The translations under genes were made by a program, and so were the position numbers. Below are positions 47,972 to 58,104 of a stretch of DNA of 62,524 nt, piece after piece. The stretch comes from Clostridia bacterium (GTDB taxonomy: Bacteria > Bacillota > Clostridia > Oscillospirales > Acutalibacteraceae): positions 1-62,524 of the forward strand of contig JAKSQK010000007.1 of the NCBI GenBank assembly GCA_024404145.1. The letters run 5' to 3'. A model generated the notes under the pieces. That model had not been told where the DNA came from. It worked only from the letters and a program-made list of their open reading frames with translations, and ran no database searches. The first letter of the stretch is position 1; each line of letters opens with the position of its first letter.

Positions 47972-49521
47972 TAACCTGCTCCATTTTCGTGATATTCTTG
48001 TTCGCTATTAACATTCCAAACATCGTCAATCGTTGCCAATCCATTAATATAGCGAGAAGCTAATATTCCGGTAAGCATTGAATGATCCATATTGTTGTAT
48101 CTGTGTTGTCCATTTCTTCCTACACAAATTAAATTATGATAATTTTTCAAATAATCTTTGACAACATCAAAATTTGAATATGAACCATAATATGCAGGGT
48201 AAGCTTTCTTCTCTTTTAAAACAACATAATCCAAAACTTGGTTTTTATCAATAATTCCAATTTTAGTCAATTCTTCTATAGCAAACTCGGAAAACTTTTC
48301 GTCGGATAAATTCCACAGTTCATCATTTTCAAAACAAAAGTATTCTAGTCCGATCCAAACAGTATCTTTTGGACGGGCCACCAAAAAAGGCGACCAATTA
48401 TTGAAAATTTGTATTCTGCCAACTTTTACAGAATTATCTTGAACATATATCCAACAATCTGGCGGAATGTCATTTGTAGTATTCATTGTTGTAGTGTTTT
48501 TAATGGCAAGTTTATTAACGAGCAAACCAACAGTAACAAAATCTCTATATGGCAATTTATTTGAAACTATTTTAATATTGTGAGGTATTATATCGTTCAA
48601 CATCGTAATCAATTCACTTATTGATGTAGATGAAATCAGAAAATCGCATTTGATAGTATTCGCTTTACCTGATTTATTTTCTATTTCAACCGAACTAATA
48701 CACCCATTTTCAACATTTATTTTTTTACAAATTGTATTATATAAAACCAAGCCTCCAGCGGTTTCAATTCTTTTAGCCATTTCTTCCCATAATTGACCCG
48801 GACCGTATTTGGGGTAATAAAATTGTTCAATAAGTGATGTGTTTCTTGTTTTATAATCTTTATTATGTTTTTTGGCAAAAAACTCAAAAATCATTTTTGA
48901 AATCGAAAGTTCTTTTACACGCTGTGATCCCCATTTTGAATCTAATTTTGATGGAGGGACTCCCCATAGTTTTGTTGTATAACCTTCAAAAAACAACTTA
49001 TATAACGGTTTCCCAAAACGGTTAATATAAAAATCTTCTAATGATTTTCCTTTTTGTTTAAAAATGCAAGACCAAAAGTAACCGAAACCGCACTTGAGGC
49101 TTGTAAAAAATCCCAAGTTTTTTATGGTTTCTAAGTTTAATGATATCGGATAGTTATAGAAATTGCCTTTATAATATATTCTTGATACTCTTCTCCTCAA
49201 CAACATCACATTATCGTTATCATTTGGATCGGCAGTTCCCGTATATAGGCAATTTTGCGGTTTTTCAATACTGCTATCAATGGGTTGTCCTTGCAATTTT
49301 AGTAAATCCAGCCATATATCATTTATAAATTTGTTTTTTGAAAAAAATCTATGACCACCCAAATCGATGTGATTTCCTTTATATTCTATTGTCTTAGAAA
49401 TTCCTCCTACCTGATTTGACTGTTCTATTACTATAATTTGAACATCTTTGTTATCCTTTAAAAGTTGATACGCGGCTGTAAGTCCTGCCGGACCCGCACC
49501 TATAATAACAACATTTTTCAT
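47971..49521 (-). CDS. FAD-dependent amine oxidase-like / UDP-galactopyranose mutase-like enzyme
   Basis: 516 residues. The N-terminal dinucleotide fold has [18 protein letters not shown] and a following acidic residue in [23 protein letters not shown] and the C-terminal [20 protein letters not shown] resemble the NAD(P)-binding amine oxidase group that includes UDP-galactopyranose mutase and proteins of cell-surface glycan loci. The exact substrate cannot be read. It starts with an ATGA overlap on the GtrA gene. The glycan neighbours suggest a sugar or lipid-carrier substrate. Confidence 0.8.
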   Translation of the reverse strand: MKNVVIIGAGPAGLTAAYQLLKDNKDVQIIVIEQSNQVGGISKTIEYKGNHIDLGGHRFFSKNKFINDIWLDLLKLQGQPIDSSIEKPQNCLYTGTADPNDNDNVMLLRRRVSRIYYKGNFYNYPISLNLETIKNLGFFTSLKCGFGYFWSCIFKQKGKSLEDFYINRFGKPLYKLFFEGYTTKLWGVPPSKLDSKWGSQRVKELSISKMIFEFFAKKHNKDYKTRNTSLIEQFYYPKYGPGQLWEEMAKRIETAGGLVLYNTICKKINVENGCISSVEIENKSGKANTIKCDFLISSTSISELITMLNDIIPHNIKIVSNKLPYRDFVTVGLLVNKLAIKNTTTMNTTNDIPPDCWIYVQDNSVKVGRIQIFNNWSPFLVARPKDTVWIGLEYFCFENDELWNLSDEKFSEFAIEELTKIGIIDKNQVLDYVVLKEKKAYPAYYGSYSNFDVVKDYLKNYHNLICVGRNGQHRYNNMDHSMLTGILASRYINGLATIDDVWNVNSEQEYHENGAG

Positions 49522-49940
49522 TTATCAACACCTTGCTTGTATATCAAAAAACGTCGAGCCAAAAAATTCCAAATCAAAACTATACCGGCAACAAATATTT
49601 TACTAATTTTATAATTAATTAATAGGGTTTTCGTCCCAACAAACATTCCTATTTCTGTTATCAACAATCCGATAATTCCAATAATAAGATACAATAAAAA
49701 ATCGATTCTGTTATTATTTGTTCTACTATCCAAAGATGAAAAAACATGGTTTTTAGAAAGAATAAAGTTTATAATCATTCCAATCAAAAATCCCAATGCA
49801 GTAGCAATATAAAGACCGCTTTTTATGTTTTTAAATATTGTAACTTGTAAAACTGTCAGTGATGAAAAATCGGCAACAAAAGATATAGCCCCAACAAAAC
49901 AATATTTTACAAACTGGACTGACAAACTTTTATTCTTCAT
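49518..49940 (-). CDS. GtrA family membrane protein
   Basis: 140 residues with four membrane helices and the GtrA pattern [16 protein letters not shown], then [14 protein letters not shown] and FLARRFLIY. GtrA-type proteins are linked to moving undecaprenyl-phosphate sugars across the membrane for surface glycan modification. It overlaps the WG-repeat gene by 11 bases and the FAD enzyme gene by four bases, showing tight coupling. Confidence 0.88.
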   Translation of the reverse strand: MKNKSLSVQFVKYCFVGAISFVADFSSLTVLQVTIFKNIKSGLYIATALGFLIGMIINFILSKNHVFSSLDSRTNNNRIDFLLYLIIGIIGLLITEIGMFVGTKTLLINYKISKIFVAGIVLIWNFLARRFLIYKQGVDK

Positions 49941-51240
49941 AGTTTAAACTGTATAATCTTATTAATTGCCAAATGTTTTCATTTTTCACAAATGCACAGC
50001 CCTTAGAATTAAAATCTTTAGCATCAACAAATTGACAATCAATAGCTATATTTCCATCTATGTCAATAAAGCCCCATTGACCATCTTTTTTGATTGCAGC
50101 AAATCCATTAATGAAACTGTGAGCATCCTCGAAATACAAATCCTCAAATACAAATTTTCCACTTGAATCTACAAAAGTCCAACCCTTATCCGTTTCAACA
50201 GCAGCATATGTGTCATCCAAAAAAAGTTTTGCGTTTTTAAAGCGTTGATCAGAAACCGATTTTCCTTCTTTGTTAATCATATAGAAGCTACTACCATCAT
50301 TAACAAAAATCACACCATTTCTGTAAATAATGCCTCGTGCATCTTGGACAACTTCTACATATTTTTTATCACTTATAGGATTGAAATCTTCGTTTAGTAT
50401 GTTCCATTTTCCATCCTTTTCAACAGCAACAACAGTATTTGCTAGTAGAGATGTACCTGTATAATCAGAGCTGATTTTTTCATTCTTTTTATTATAGAAC
50501 GACCAAGTTTTTCCGTTGAACAGTGCAAAGTTATCCCCTACGGCACAAGATAGCGATAATACTTTATCTTTGATTTTAACTACTTTCTTCTTATTGCCTT
50601 GGTTATCGATAAAGTAGACCTCATCATTTTCATCAATTACCGGAGATAATTCGTCTATGTAAGGTCCTATATGTTTAAACATAAACGGAGCACTTTTTTC
50701 CCCAATCTCGTTAACTAAACCCCATTTACCCTCGTATTCAACGGCACAAAATCCCTCGCTGTAAACATCAACATCGTCAAATGCTTCGCCATAATAAAAT
50801 ACATATTTAATTTCTTTCATTGTTGACGATATACTTTTTGATTCAATTTTTCTTTTTACTATTGTGTCGTAAAGGGCAAAGCATCTATTATAATCATTGT
50901 TTTCGCGATATCTTGACAGTAAAAATTCATAAGCCTGGGGATTCGTATCAAAAGTTTCAACCATTTGTTCACCCCAACCGATAGCACCAACAACATCATT
51001 GATTTTCACATAAAAATTACCAACTTCTACATTAACATCAATTGTGTTTTTTATTCCAAGTGCTTTCGCATAATTTTCTAAAGCGTCGACAGCGATTCCT
51101 TGCTTAGCATAATCACGTGCGGTTGAAAGATAATTATCATATTCTTTTGCAGTTGTTATTCTTGTGTTAAACAACATATAAAACGAAAGTACCAAACATA
51201 CTACCAACCCAATCGGCACCCAAGCTTTATAACCTTTCAT
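49930..51240 (-). CDS. Membrane-anchored TPR-like and WG-repeat protein
   Basis: 436 residues. One N-terminal membrane helix (WVPIGLVVCLVLSFYMLF), then a helical TPR-like part (about 35-130), then a row of WG repeats (KWGLVNEIGEKS, KWNILNEDFNPI, GWTFVDSSGKFV, QWGFIDIDGNIA) that likely form a beta-propeller outside the cell. The C-terminus ends [14 protein letters not shown] proteins are often surface binding modules. GAGGTC precedes the ATG. It follows the prepilin peptidase gene by ten bases. Confidence 0.82.
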   Translation of the reverse strand: MKGYKAWVPIGLVVCLVLSFYMLFNTRITTAKEYDNYLSTARDYAKQGIAVDALENYAKALGIKNTIDVNVEVGNFYVKINDVVGAIGWGEQMVETFDTNPQAYEFLLSRYRENNDYNRCFALYDTIVKRKIESKSISSTMKEIKYVFYYGEAFDDVDVYSEGFCAVEYEGKWGLVNEIGEKSAPFMFKHIGPYIDELSPVIDENDEVYFIDNQGNKKKVVKIKDKVLSLSCAVGDNFALFNGKTWSFYNKKNEKISSDYTGTSLLANTVVAVEKDGKWNILNEDFNPISDKKYVEVVQDARGIIYRNGVIFVNDGSSFYMINKEGKSVSDQRFKNAKLFLDDTYAAVETDKGWTFVDSSGKFVFEDLYFEDAHSFINGFAAIKKDGQWGFIDIDGNIAIDCQFVDAKDFNSKGCAFVKNENIWQLIRLYSLNYEE

Positions 51241-51250
51241 ATTTTTGACC

Positions 51251-51916
51251 TCACATTCCTGTTAAAATAATAGATATATAGGTTCCAATCATAATTGATG
51301 GAGCAAACGGAACAACATCTTTTCTTCCTTTCTTTTTGGTTATAAGAAGAAATACTGCTGTTAAAAACGCTACTATTAATGAAGCAAAAATAGCACTCCA
51401 TATACCGTTAAGTCCTAAAAGCAACCCCATAACGATAAACAATTTTATATCGCCATATCCGATAGAGTTTTTCATGCAAATTGAACATAAGAAAGCCGCA
51501 AGTGCCAATCCTATGGCGGCTATAACCTCAGAAATCAAATTGCCGACAATGTATTTCCTTTCAAAAATTATTTCAGCGATAATAATAATACAACGGTATA
51601 TCAAACCCAGCAGAATAAACTTATTTGGTATTTTGTAAGTTTTAAAATCAATAAGTCCTATCGGCCATAGCAATGATAATAAGCATACTCGTTTTAACGA
51701 AAACAAAAAAGAATTAGTTTTGTAAAAGCACATAATGAATACTGCTATTGCAATATTAACAAGAAAAAATATTGCACTGTATATATACAGAAATCTCTTG
51801 CCAACTACTTCGACTGTTTCGTTTTCCTGATTGTTTTTATAAGTATGTAACATATAAAACGAAATAACATTAAAAGCCAAAACAAAAAACAGAAAAACAA
51901 TTTTATCAAAATTCAT
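51251..51916 (-). CDS. tadV: Prepilin peptidase, A24A family (TadV/CpaA)
   Basis: 221-residue aspartic membrane protease that cuts the leader from Flp prepilin and TadE/F-like pseudopilins. The two catalytic aspartates are visible: D90 in GLIDFKTYKIPN and D156 in GYGDIKLF (GxGD). About seven helices are present, with no N-terminal methylase domain, as usual for Tad enzymes. AGGGGTGG precedes the ATG. It lies in the middle of the Tad cluster instead of next to the pilin. Confidence 0.93.
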   Translation of the reverse strand: MNFDKIVFLFFVLAFNVISFYMLHTYKNNQENETVEVVGKRFLYIYSAIFFLVNIAIAVFIMCFYKTNSFLFSLKRVCLLSLLWPIGLIDFKTYKIPNKFILLGLIYRCIIIIAEIIFERKYIVGNLISEVIAAIGLALAAFLCSICMKNSIGYGDIKLFIVMGLLLGLNGIWSAIFASLIVAFLTAVFLLITKKKGRKDVVPFAPSIMIGTYISIILTGM

Positions 51917-51934
51917 TCAACCACCCCTACCGCA

Positions 51935-53113
51935 TTAACTGCCTTTATCTTCCTGATTTGTTTCAACATTATCAAATGTCGGATCGCCATACCCAGTTTT
52001 TACCTCAACATCAACACCGGGATTTTTTGCTTTAAAATTATTAACTGCGGTATTCAATGTTGTCATATCGGCAGAGTCAGGAACAACAATTACTACTTTA
52101 TATGTACGGGTTTCTTTTGATGATTTAAGTACAGTGTCCTTTCCTGACGAATTTTTAACCGTAACATCAGTTCCTAAATTTTCAACACCCGACTGCAATG
52201 TGGTGAAGGTTTGTTTAATTGCGCTTTCTATTGCCGCAGGATTTCCGTTATATGTTGCATCAAATGTATTTAAAGAACGAATTCTAATAAATTGATTTTT
52301 ACCGGAATCATAAGCATGAAAATCATTGCCGGAAGATGTGTAGGAATAATTCTTCTTTTCAGATGTAATAATTGAATTCCCTCGCGAAAGATTGCTGGCA
52401 TCCCATATACTTTTTGAAGCCGGCTTGGATGAATCATTACTCTTTAACGAAACTCCTTTCCCCCACGCCTTGGTATCGGCTCTTTGAATAAAATTAAATG
52501 TATACTCGGTATTAAGCAACCGAACTACTTGAACTTTATAAGAAACAATAATACTGATTTTACTTTGATCCTTATCGGTTAAAAATGTTGTGTTGATAAA
52601 ATTCAGGCCGCTTAACCCATCTTTAACATGACAACGATGCAAAAATGCTTCAGGAGTGTCACCTTCAAAACTAACTAAATTTTTCTTAACAAGTTGCTTT
52701 GCAAGACCCTTTCCCAAATCATTTTTAATATATTCTGCTGCATTGTCACCTTGTGCTTGTGCTCCGGCAGTGGCAAACATAGAAGAAATATCAGACGAAA
52801 AATTTGAGGTGCCGTTACTGATTTTATTTAATACAGTAGAAAACGAACCCATCAATTCGGAACTTTTTCCGCCCTCGCCGGACATGTGTTCTGAAAGGTT
52901 AAAGGTTTCATATAAATATGCATATTGTGACATTTCTTTTGCCGCAGAATTGATTGCAACACCCATTTTTGCCTGAACATAACATATATCTACGATAGAA
53001 AGAATGATATAAATTGCAAAAACAAATGCGGATAAAGCAATGGTAGCTTCCGCCACAATTGCTCCTTGCTCTCTCTTTTTTATTTTTTCAATATATGCTT
53101 TTATCCGCTGCAT
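51935..53113 (-). CDS. TadE-like pseudopilin
   Basis: 392 residues. A basic N-terminus is followed by REQGAIVAEATIALSAFVFAIYIILSIVDICYVQ, a TadE-type leader and membrane helix with the glutamate expected five residues after the processing site. The outer part of roughly 340 residues has no known enzyme motif. Tad systems carry minor pseudopilins like this for assembly or tip functions. The ribosome site is weak (GTGGTG). The C-terminus ends NVETNQEDKGS. Confidence 0.8.
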   Translation of the reverse strand: MQRIKAYIEKIKKREQGAIVAEATIALSAFVFAIYIILSIVDICYVQAKMGVAINSAAKEMSQYAYLYETFNLSEHMSGEGGKSSELMGSFSTVLNKISNGTSNFSSDISSMFATAGAQAQGDNAAEYIKNDLGKGLAKQLVKKNLVSFEGDTPEAFLHRCHVKDGLSGLNFINTTFLTDKDQSKISIIVSYKVQVVRLLNTEYTFNFIQRADTKAWGKGVSLKSNDSSKPASKSIWDASNLSRGNSIITSEKKNYSYTSSGNDFHAYDSGKNQFIRIRSLNTFDATYNGNPAAIESAIKQTFTTLQSGVENLGTDVTVKNSSGKDTVLKSSKETRTYKVVIVVPDSADMTTLNTAVNNFKAKNPGVDVEVKTGYGDPTFDNVETNQEDKGS

Positions 53114-53147
53114 AAGTCACACCACAATTCTTCCAAATTAAAAGAAA

Positions 53148-53855
53148 TCACTTTGCTTGAAATTTTAAATTATATTCTGCTCCGTTTTCTTTAACATATT
53201 GTTCAATGCTACTTCCCGTTTCACCAATTACTAGCAATTCTTTATCAACATTCTTAATAAACGGTCCATCAATTTTTGTAACAGAACTCGGAATCTCGAT
53301 TTTTTCAAGACCTGTAAATCCAAAGCAAGATAACCCAATCTCAATCAAACCTTCATTCAAATCAATTTCAAATAAAGAGGAACAATTTCCAAATGCTTGT
53401 TTAGCGATAGTTTGCAACGATTTCCCAGAAACAAATACTTTCATACCATCACAATTAATAAAAGCATTCTCATCTATAAGTGTTACAGAATCTGATAGTT
53501 TAAAACCTAAAATAGTAGAGCAATTTGCGAACGCAGATCTACCAATATAAACCACAGATTTCCCATCAATCTTTTCCGGAATACATACTATTTCATTGTT
53601 TCCGTTGTATTTCGTAATCGAAATGCCACCATCAATATCTTCATATTCAAATAAAGAAGCATCCGTTTCTTTTGCATTCTTTACCGATTCAATGGAGATG
53701 GTCATATCTTTGGAATTATCATCTTGAGAAACATCTGCAATTGTAGTATTGTTTCTATCTTTTTTATTATTTCCGTTGCCTTTGTCTTCATTTCCGCATG
53801 CTGTCAGTGAAAAAATCATCATCAAAATCAAAAATAAAGCAATTAAACGTTTCAC
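53148..53855 (-). CDS. Lipoprotein with BspA-type leucine-rich repeats
   Basis: 235 residues. It starts at a GTG with TAGGAGG upstream, has a lipoprotein signal with lipobox LTAC and an Asn/Lys-rich linker, then about four LRR_5/BspA-like repeats (IGRSAFANCSTILGFKLSD, IDENAFINCDGMKVF, IAKQAFGNCSSLFEIDLNE, IEIPSSVTKI). These repeats are common in surface proteins that bind host or partner cells. Its place between two Tad pseudopilin genes suggests an accessory part of the pilus machinery. Confidence 0.85.
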   Translation of the reverse strand: MKRLIALFLILMMIFSLTACGNEDKGNGNNKKDRNNTTIADVSQDDNSKDMTISIESVKNAKETDASLFEYEDIDGGISITKYNGNNEIVCIPEKIDGKSVVYIGRSAFANCSTILGFKLSDSVTLIDENAFINCDGMKVFVSGKSLQTIAKQAFGNCSSLFEIDLNEGLIEIGLSCFGFTGLEKIEIPSSVTKIDGPFIKNVDKELLVIGETGSSIEQYVKENGAEYNLKFQAK

Positions 53856-53872
53856 AATTATTTCCTCCTAAA

Positions 53873-56800
53873 TTATGAATATCCTCTTATTTCATGTATT
53901 TCAAATGTACACCAATCGTTTTTGTCCTTTGGATTATTAGAATATCCTTGTGCAATTGGCAATGCTAACATTAACGGTTTTACTCGTATCTTTGCATTCA
54001 GTTCAAAATATGACCTTGCATTTTTTAGCATATATGTGTTTTTGCCAGTATCTTTTCGCATGTTAACTTGAATTAAATCGCCTATGCGTCTGTACATTTC
54101 CGAAGCAGAAGAATCACTTTCAAATCCTAGATACAAAAACATATAAATGTAATCACTATAAAATAATCCTTTATCATTATTTGTCTTTGTATCTGGTTTG
54201 GCACTAAACCTTTTATCAAGGGTGTACCACCAATCATCTAATTCCTTGTATATTTCAACCGGAAAACCATCCTGCAATCTGTCTAAATCCTTACCTGTTT
54301 CAAATGCTGTAAGTAATAGAATTGCCACACATTTAGTTATCGAAACCGGTACAATTCCTGATGTTGCAGCAAAAACTCCGTCAGCAATCAGTTTAATTGC
54401 CTGAGCGGTTGTATTTCCGTCTTTTGCTACCCAAAAATTCTGAAATCCCGATAATGTATTAAGGAGATAACGAATTTCAAAAATGTCTATATATGCAGAC
54501 TTTACATTATCCTTATTTTCTTTGCCATAGAGCACATACTCGACCTCGGCGCCAAAAAGTATATTATTTGTCGAATTTATTTTCTTATTTGTTAGCGTTT
54601 GGTTATATGTATCGGTTATCTTACTGCTGTTCCATGCATCGTTTTCGGAACTATAATCATCTGTAGAAGTTGGCGGTTTACCGTTCTTTTCTTTATAGAG
54701 ATTATACTTCCCCTCATTTTCATAGGTAGCATAACTGAACATATCCATTACATATTCCGTTGAATAAAGCGAATCTCTGATACCGTCAAATTTCATATTT
54801 ACCAAACTGGATATAATATTTCCTAAACTGGTAATCAATCCGCTTCCGAGCTTAAACTGCCCGTTTGCATCCAAACCGGAAGGAAAGTCGGCGCCAGCAT
54901 AATTACCGTTGTTGTATAAGTTGGTTTGAGAAACCGAATCTGACCTAACTTTTTCTTTTGCGTTATCTCCTTCTTTAGTACCATCCGATTCTTTTCCATG
55001 AACCCTATCTCTTTCTTCCTGAACCTTTGAATCGTCGGTTTTATCAAATTTAGTTTTTAACCAATTATAGAATTTTGGAATATCATTTGTGAGAACCGGG
55101 TTATACTTGGCATCTTCAAAGTTATAAGTTTTCACTTCGGAATTTTTATCGGCAGAATAGGGTGTAAAGGTTTCTTGAAAAATCGATGCCGCTTTGGAAG
55201 AAACTGCCGAATTAGTAAGGTTCTCACCTATCTTATTCTTAATTGCATTATAAGCGGTATTATAACTGTCTATATTTACAAGTTTCTTATCCGAAAACTT
55301 CATTGACTCGATGGTTGATTTGACGTCCTTTAACCGATCACGGATATTTACAAGTCTTGTTTTGAAATTTAAAACATCTTGTTTCCCTATACTAATAATT
55401 TGTTGCTTTTTGGGGTCCGGTTCAGATTCGATTTTTACTATGTCATCCCAGTCGATTTTTGCCATAGCGGTGTCTTGAACTTTGGCATTATTTTTCCATG
55501 TGTTATAAGAACTATGATATTTTTCCGCTTTGTCACCCAAAGCATTTAAACTGTACGGATTAATTAAAAGAGCACCGCCGTCAATCAATTTATCAAGCGT
55601 TTTAATACATTCAGTCAACTCCGTAACATCGCCGGAAAGTAGTGTATCTACATTTTTTATAGCGTTAGATACCGTTTTGCCGTTAGATATCGTCACTTTA
55701 TCAGGATTGATTTTATTAATGTTTTCCCGAGAATATTTTTCAAGTTTATTTACTAATCTTAAATACTTATTATTCGTACTGCCCTCTGCAACACCGGCTG
55801 TCAGATAATCCCTTTGCAAATCCTTTACCGATTGTGTCAGACTGTTAAAGCGAGTTTCCCAATCGGTTGGAATATCATCACCGATGGTGCATTTTTTTAT
55901 AGCCAAAACCTTAGCGTATGAATCCAACATTGAAGTGGCAGAGGATTTAAACTTTTCAATGGGTGAATTTGAGCCGGTATTTACCAATGAATTTACTTTT
56001 TTCCACCACTGAATGGGATTGTACTGATTAGCTGATGAACCGATACTTGCATTTACAAAAGTATCGCCGGCAGCATCCGAAACAGCTTTTCGTTTATTTT
56101 TAAAATCTGTAATACGGTTTTCCAAATCATTTAGCAAACTTGTTATTTTTGAGCCATCAATATAATAAATATCGTTCCCGGAATCATCCTTTTCTTTTCG
56201 TGAATAAATTTTGTTGCTTTTTTTGTCATAAGAATATGTATCAATTCTATAGGTTGGTCTGTAAAACTGCGTTAGATTGCTCGTTCCATTCAAATTGGAG
56301 ACCATTTTTGAAGACACTTCGCGGTATGTTTCTCTGGCTGATTTCATATCGGATAAGTATTTCTTCAATTTTGTTACCGACATTTTCTTATTTTCATATT
56401 CAAGTAATGCCTTATATGTCTTAAATGCAGCATCCATAAAATCTTCTTCTGCATCTGCATATTCTCGCTTATCTTCTACTAATTTTTCGTCTTCCTTGGC
56501 ATTATCAAAAATGTTTTTTGCACCGGTATCTTTTAAACGTTGAATTATTTTGGATGAAATACCTATTGGTGCTCTATATTTCATAAATTCGACAATTTGA
56601 TCTTTCATTATTACAGATGAAGTACCTAATGAAGCTTCTGTCGAATTTCCTCCTTTATACCCACTCACAATATCTTTAGTTTCTGTCTGAATCTCCATCT
56701 GAAATAAATCATGAATAGTTTCGTTATTAACAAGTGTGCTTACATATGTTAATAATGATTCAGCATCATCAGCACTTAGACCTTGTGAATATAATGCTTC

Positions 56801-57064
56801 AAGAAAAAATTGAGCTGATTCCTCATAAAAATCTTCAATGTTTTGACAAGATGCCATCAATCCGTAATAGTCACTCAAATCTTTATCATAATTTGCCATA
56901 AGAGAATTAAGTGCAAGATCAGCCGAAGATGTAGCAACACCTTGAGATAGTTTTACACGGCTCAAATCGACAAACATCCCAGATATTACAATGCAAGGTA
57001 TCAGTATGATTGTCAAAAATACAGAAATCGCACCTTTTTGTAAGTCATTTTTTCTCTTTTTCAT
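53873..57064 (-). CDS. Large TadG-like membrane protein (DUF5702-type)
   Basis: 1,063 residues. Start ATG at 57064 with GAGGAGGG, which overlaps the end of the previous gene. The N-terminus QKGAISVFLTIILIPCIVISGMFVDLSR is a TadE/TadG-like segment with a membrane helix. A very long outer part follows, rich in Lys, Asp and Asn and mostly helical (probable coiled coils at about 190-260 and 560-640). This matches the DUF5702 kind found beside Tad genes in Clostridia. No von Willebrand motif is evident. It may be the pilus tip or a wall-spanning part. Confidence 0.8.
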   Translation of the reverse strand: MKKRKNDLQKGAISVFLTIILIPCIVISGMFVDLSRVKLSQGVATSSADLALNSLMANYDKDLSDYYGLMASCQNIEDFYEESAQFFLEALYSQGLSADDAESLLTYVSTLVNNETIHDLFQMEIQTETKDIVSGYKGGNSTEASLGTSSVIMKDQIVEFMKYRAPIGISSKIIQRLKDTGAKNIFDNAKEDEKLVEDKREYADAEEDFMDAAFKTYKALLEYENKKMSVTKLKKYLSDMKSARETYREVSSKMVSNLNGTSNLTQFYRPTYRIDTYSYDKKSNKIYSRKEKDDSGNDIYYIDGSKITSLLNDLENRITDFKNKRKAVSDAAGDTFVNASIGSSANQYNPIQWWKKVNSLVNTGSNSPIEKFKSSATSMLDSYAKVLAIKKCTIGDDIPTDWETRFNSLTQSVKDLQRDYLTAGVAEGSTNNKYLRLVNKLEKYSRENINKINPDKVTISNGKTVSNAIKNVDTLLSGDVTELTECIKTLDKLIDGGALLINPYSLNALGDKAEKYHSSYNTWKNNAKVQDTAMAKIDWDDIVKIESEPDPKKQQIISIGKQDVLNFKTRLVNIRDRLKDVKSTIESMKFSDKKLVNIDSYNTAYNAIKNKIGENLTNSAVSSKAASIFQETFTPYSADKNSEVKTYNFEDAKYNPVLTNDIPKFYNWLKTKFDKTDDSKVQEERDRVHGKESDGTKEGDNAKEKVRSDSVSQTNLYNNGNYAGADFPSGLDANGQFKLGSGLITSLGNIISSLVNMKFDGIRDSLYSTEYVMDMFSYATYENEGKYNLYKEKNGKPPTSTDDYSSENDAWNSSKITDTYNQTLTNKKINSTNNILFGAEVEYVLYGKENKDNVKSAYIDIFEIRYLLNTLSGFQNFWVAKDGNTTAQAIKLIADGVFAATSGIVPVSITKCVAILLLTAFETGKDLDRLQDGFPVEIYKELDDWWYTLDKRFSAKPDTKTNNDKGLFYSDYIYMFLYLGFESDSSASEMYRRIGDLIQVNMRKDTGKNTYMLKNARSYFELNAKIRVKPLMLALPIAQGYSNNPKDKNDWCTFEIHEIRGYS

Positions 57065-57075
57065 ACCTTCCCTCC

Positions 57076-57756
57076 TCAATTAATAAATTCTGAAACCTTG
57101 TCCATTATCTTTCCGGCTTTTTCAATTGCATTTTGACCGGTTTCCGTAGATTCGACCCAATCTTCTACCATATCAACATTACGAATAAACTCCGGTGTAT
57201 CTGATACCGGGACTTCGCATTTGCTTGATGTCTTTAAAGAGAAATAATCTTTCATCCCTATTAATCTAATTGGCAGCGGAACTTTATATTGAACTTCTAC
57301 ATTAAATGTTGAATATACAAATGCATTATTAAATTCTGCATCTAATTTTGAAGCTGATGGTTTCATATAACTAAACAGCCCGGTTTTTATACCTTTAATT
57401 TTATTAGAGATTTGATTTTCAACTTGTGTTTCAATGGCATTCATCCCGGATTCTTTACCAACCTCGCCTAACAAATATCGGTATGGTTCTATACTATAAT
57501 CGGCATCAGCCAAACTTGGGACCTTTCCTTTTTCAGTTATTTCACGAAGCAAAGGATCTGCACATTGCGCTGACCCATAATACGCCATTTGCGTTACGAT
57601 TGAATCAATTCTGCTTTTTTGAAAATATGCATTTCCCATAAATATCATTAAAAAGATAACTAAAAACATAACGGGAAAAACCATTGTTGCTTCAACAACT
57701 AACATACCGCTATCTTTTTTTAAACTATTTCTAATTATCTTTTTAATAGTATTCAT
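57076..57756 (-). CDS. TadE/TadF-like pseudopilin
   Basis: 226 residues. ATG at 57756 is chosen because ACGGGGT lies eight bases before it. The N-terminus KKDSGMLVVEATMVFPVMFLVIFLMIFMGNAYFQ is a TadE-type leader and helix with the conserved glutamate. The outer part is about 170 residues. Its end overlaps the ribosome site of the large TadG-like gene. A strong hairpin lies between it and the Flp pilin gene. Confidence 0.85.
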   Translation of the reverse strand: MNTIKKIIRNSLKKDSGMLVVEATMVFPVMFLVIFLMIFMGNAYFQKSRIDSIVTQMAYYGSAQCADPLLREITEKGKVPSLADADYSIEPYRYLLGEVGKESGMNAIETQVENQISNKIKGIKTGLFSYMKPSASKLDAEFNNAFVYSTFNVEVQYKVPLPIRLIGMKDYFSLKTSSKCEVPVSDTPEFIRNVDMVEDWVESTETGQNAIEKAGKIMDKVSEFIN

Positions 57757-57789
57757 CCAAATTACCCCGTTTAAATATAGTTGTGTTTT

Positions 57790-57828
57790 ACTACCATGTG
57801 TGGCAAACCTATCACCACACATGGTAGT
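57790..57828 (-). promoter_or_regulatory. 14-bp perfect hairpin downstream of the Flp pilin gene
   Basis: Arms 57790-57803 and 57815-57828 (ACTACCATGTGTGG and its complement) with an 11-base loop, 13 bases past the pilin stop. No T-run follows (AAAACAC), so it is unlikely to be a full terminator. It probably protects the 3' end of the pilin message and lets the major pilin be made in excess of downstream genes. Confidence 0.7.
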
Positions 57829-57840
57829 GAACGTTTAACC

Positions 57841-58065
57841 TTATTTGACAGCACTATTTGCATTATTGCCAATAGTATTGAACAAATTGTTGATGAGATT
57901 CCCAACCTGTTTTCTAAAAAGAATAGCCAATAATACAGCAATACCAATAAGCACAACAATAGAGACGATGTTGACATCACCATTTTCTTTTTTCATAAAC
58001 TCTCTAACTTTGCAACGCATAGAAATTACTGCATATGTAGCCATTGTATTCAATTTTTGAAGCAT
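57841..58065 (-). CDS. Flp-type major pilin
   Basis: 74 residues, Flp1-like. A basic leader (MRCKVREFMKKENGDVN) precedes a hydrophobic helix IVSIVVLIGIAVLLAILF, followed by a short polar tail typical of type IVb Flp pilins. The probable cut is near the glycine of ENGD, with the prepilin peptidase encoded at 51251-51916. The start has AAGGAGG. It lies between TadC and the pseudopilin genes, and the hairpin just after it suggests strong expression. Confidence 0.88.
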   Translation of the reverse strand: MLQKLNTMATYAVISMRCKVREFMKKENGDVNIVSIVVLIGIAVLLAILFRKQVGNLINNLFNTIGNNANSAVK

Positions 58066-58104
58066 CCTTTTTTCCTCCTTCCCTTAAAAATATATTGTTA
58101 ATGA

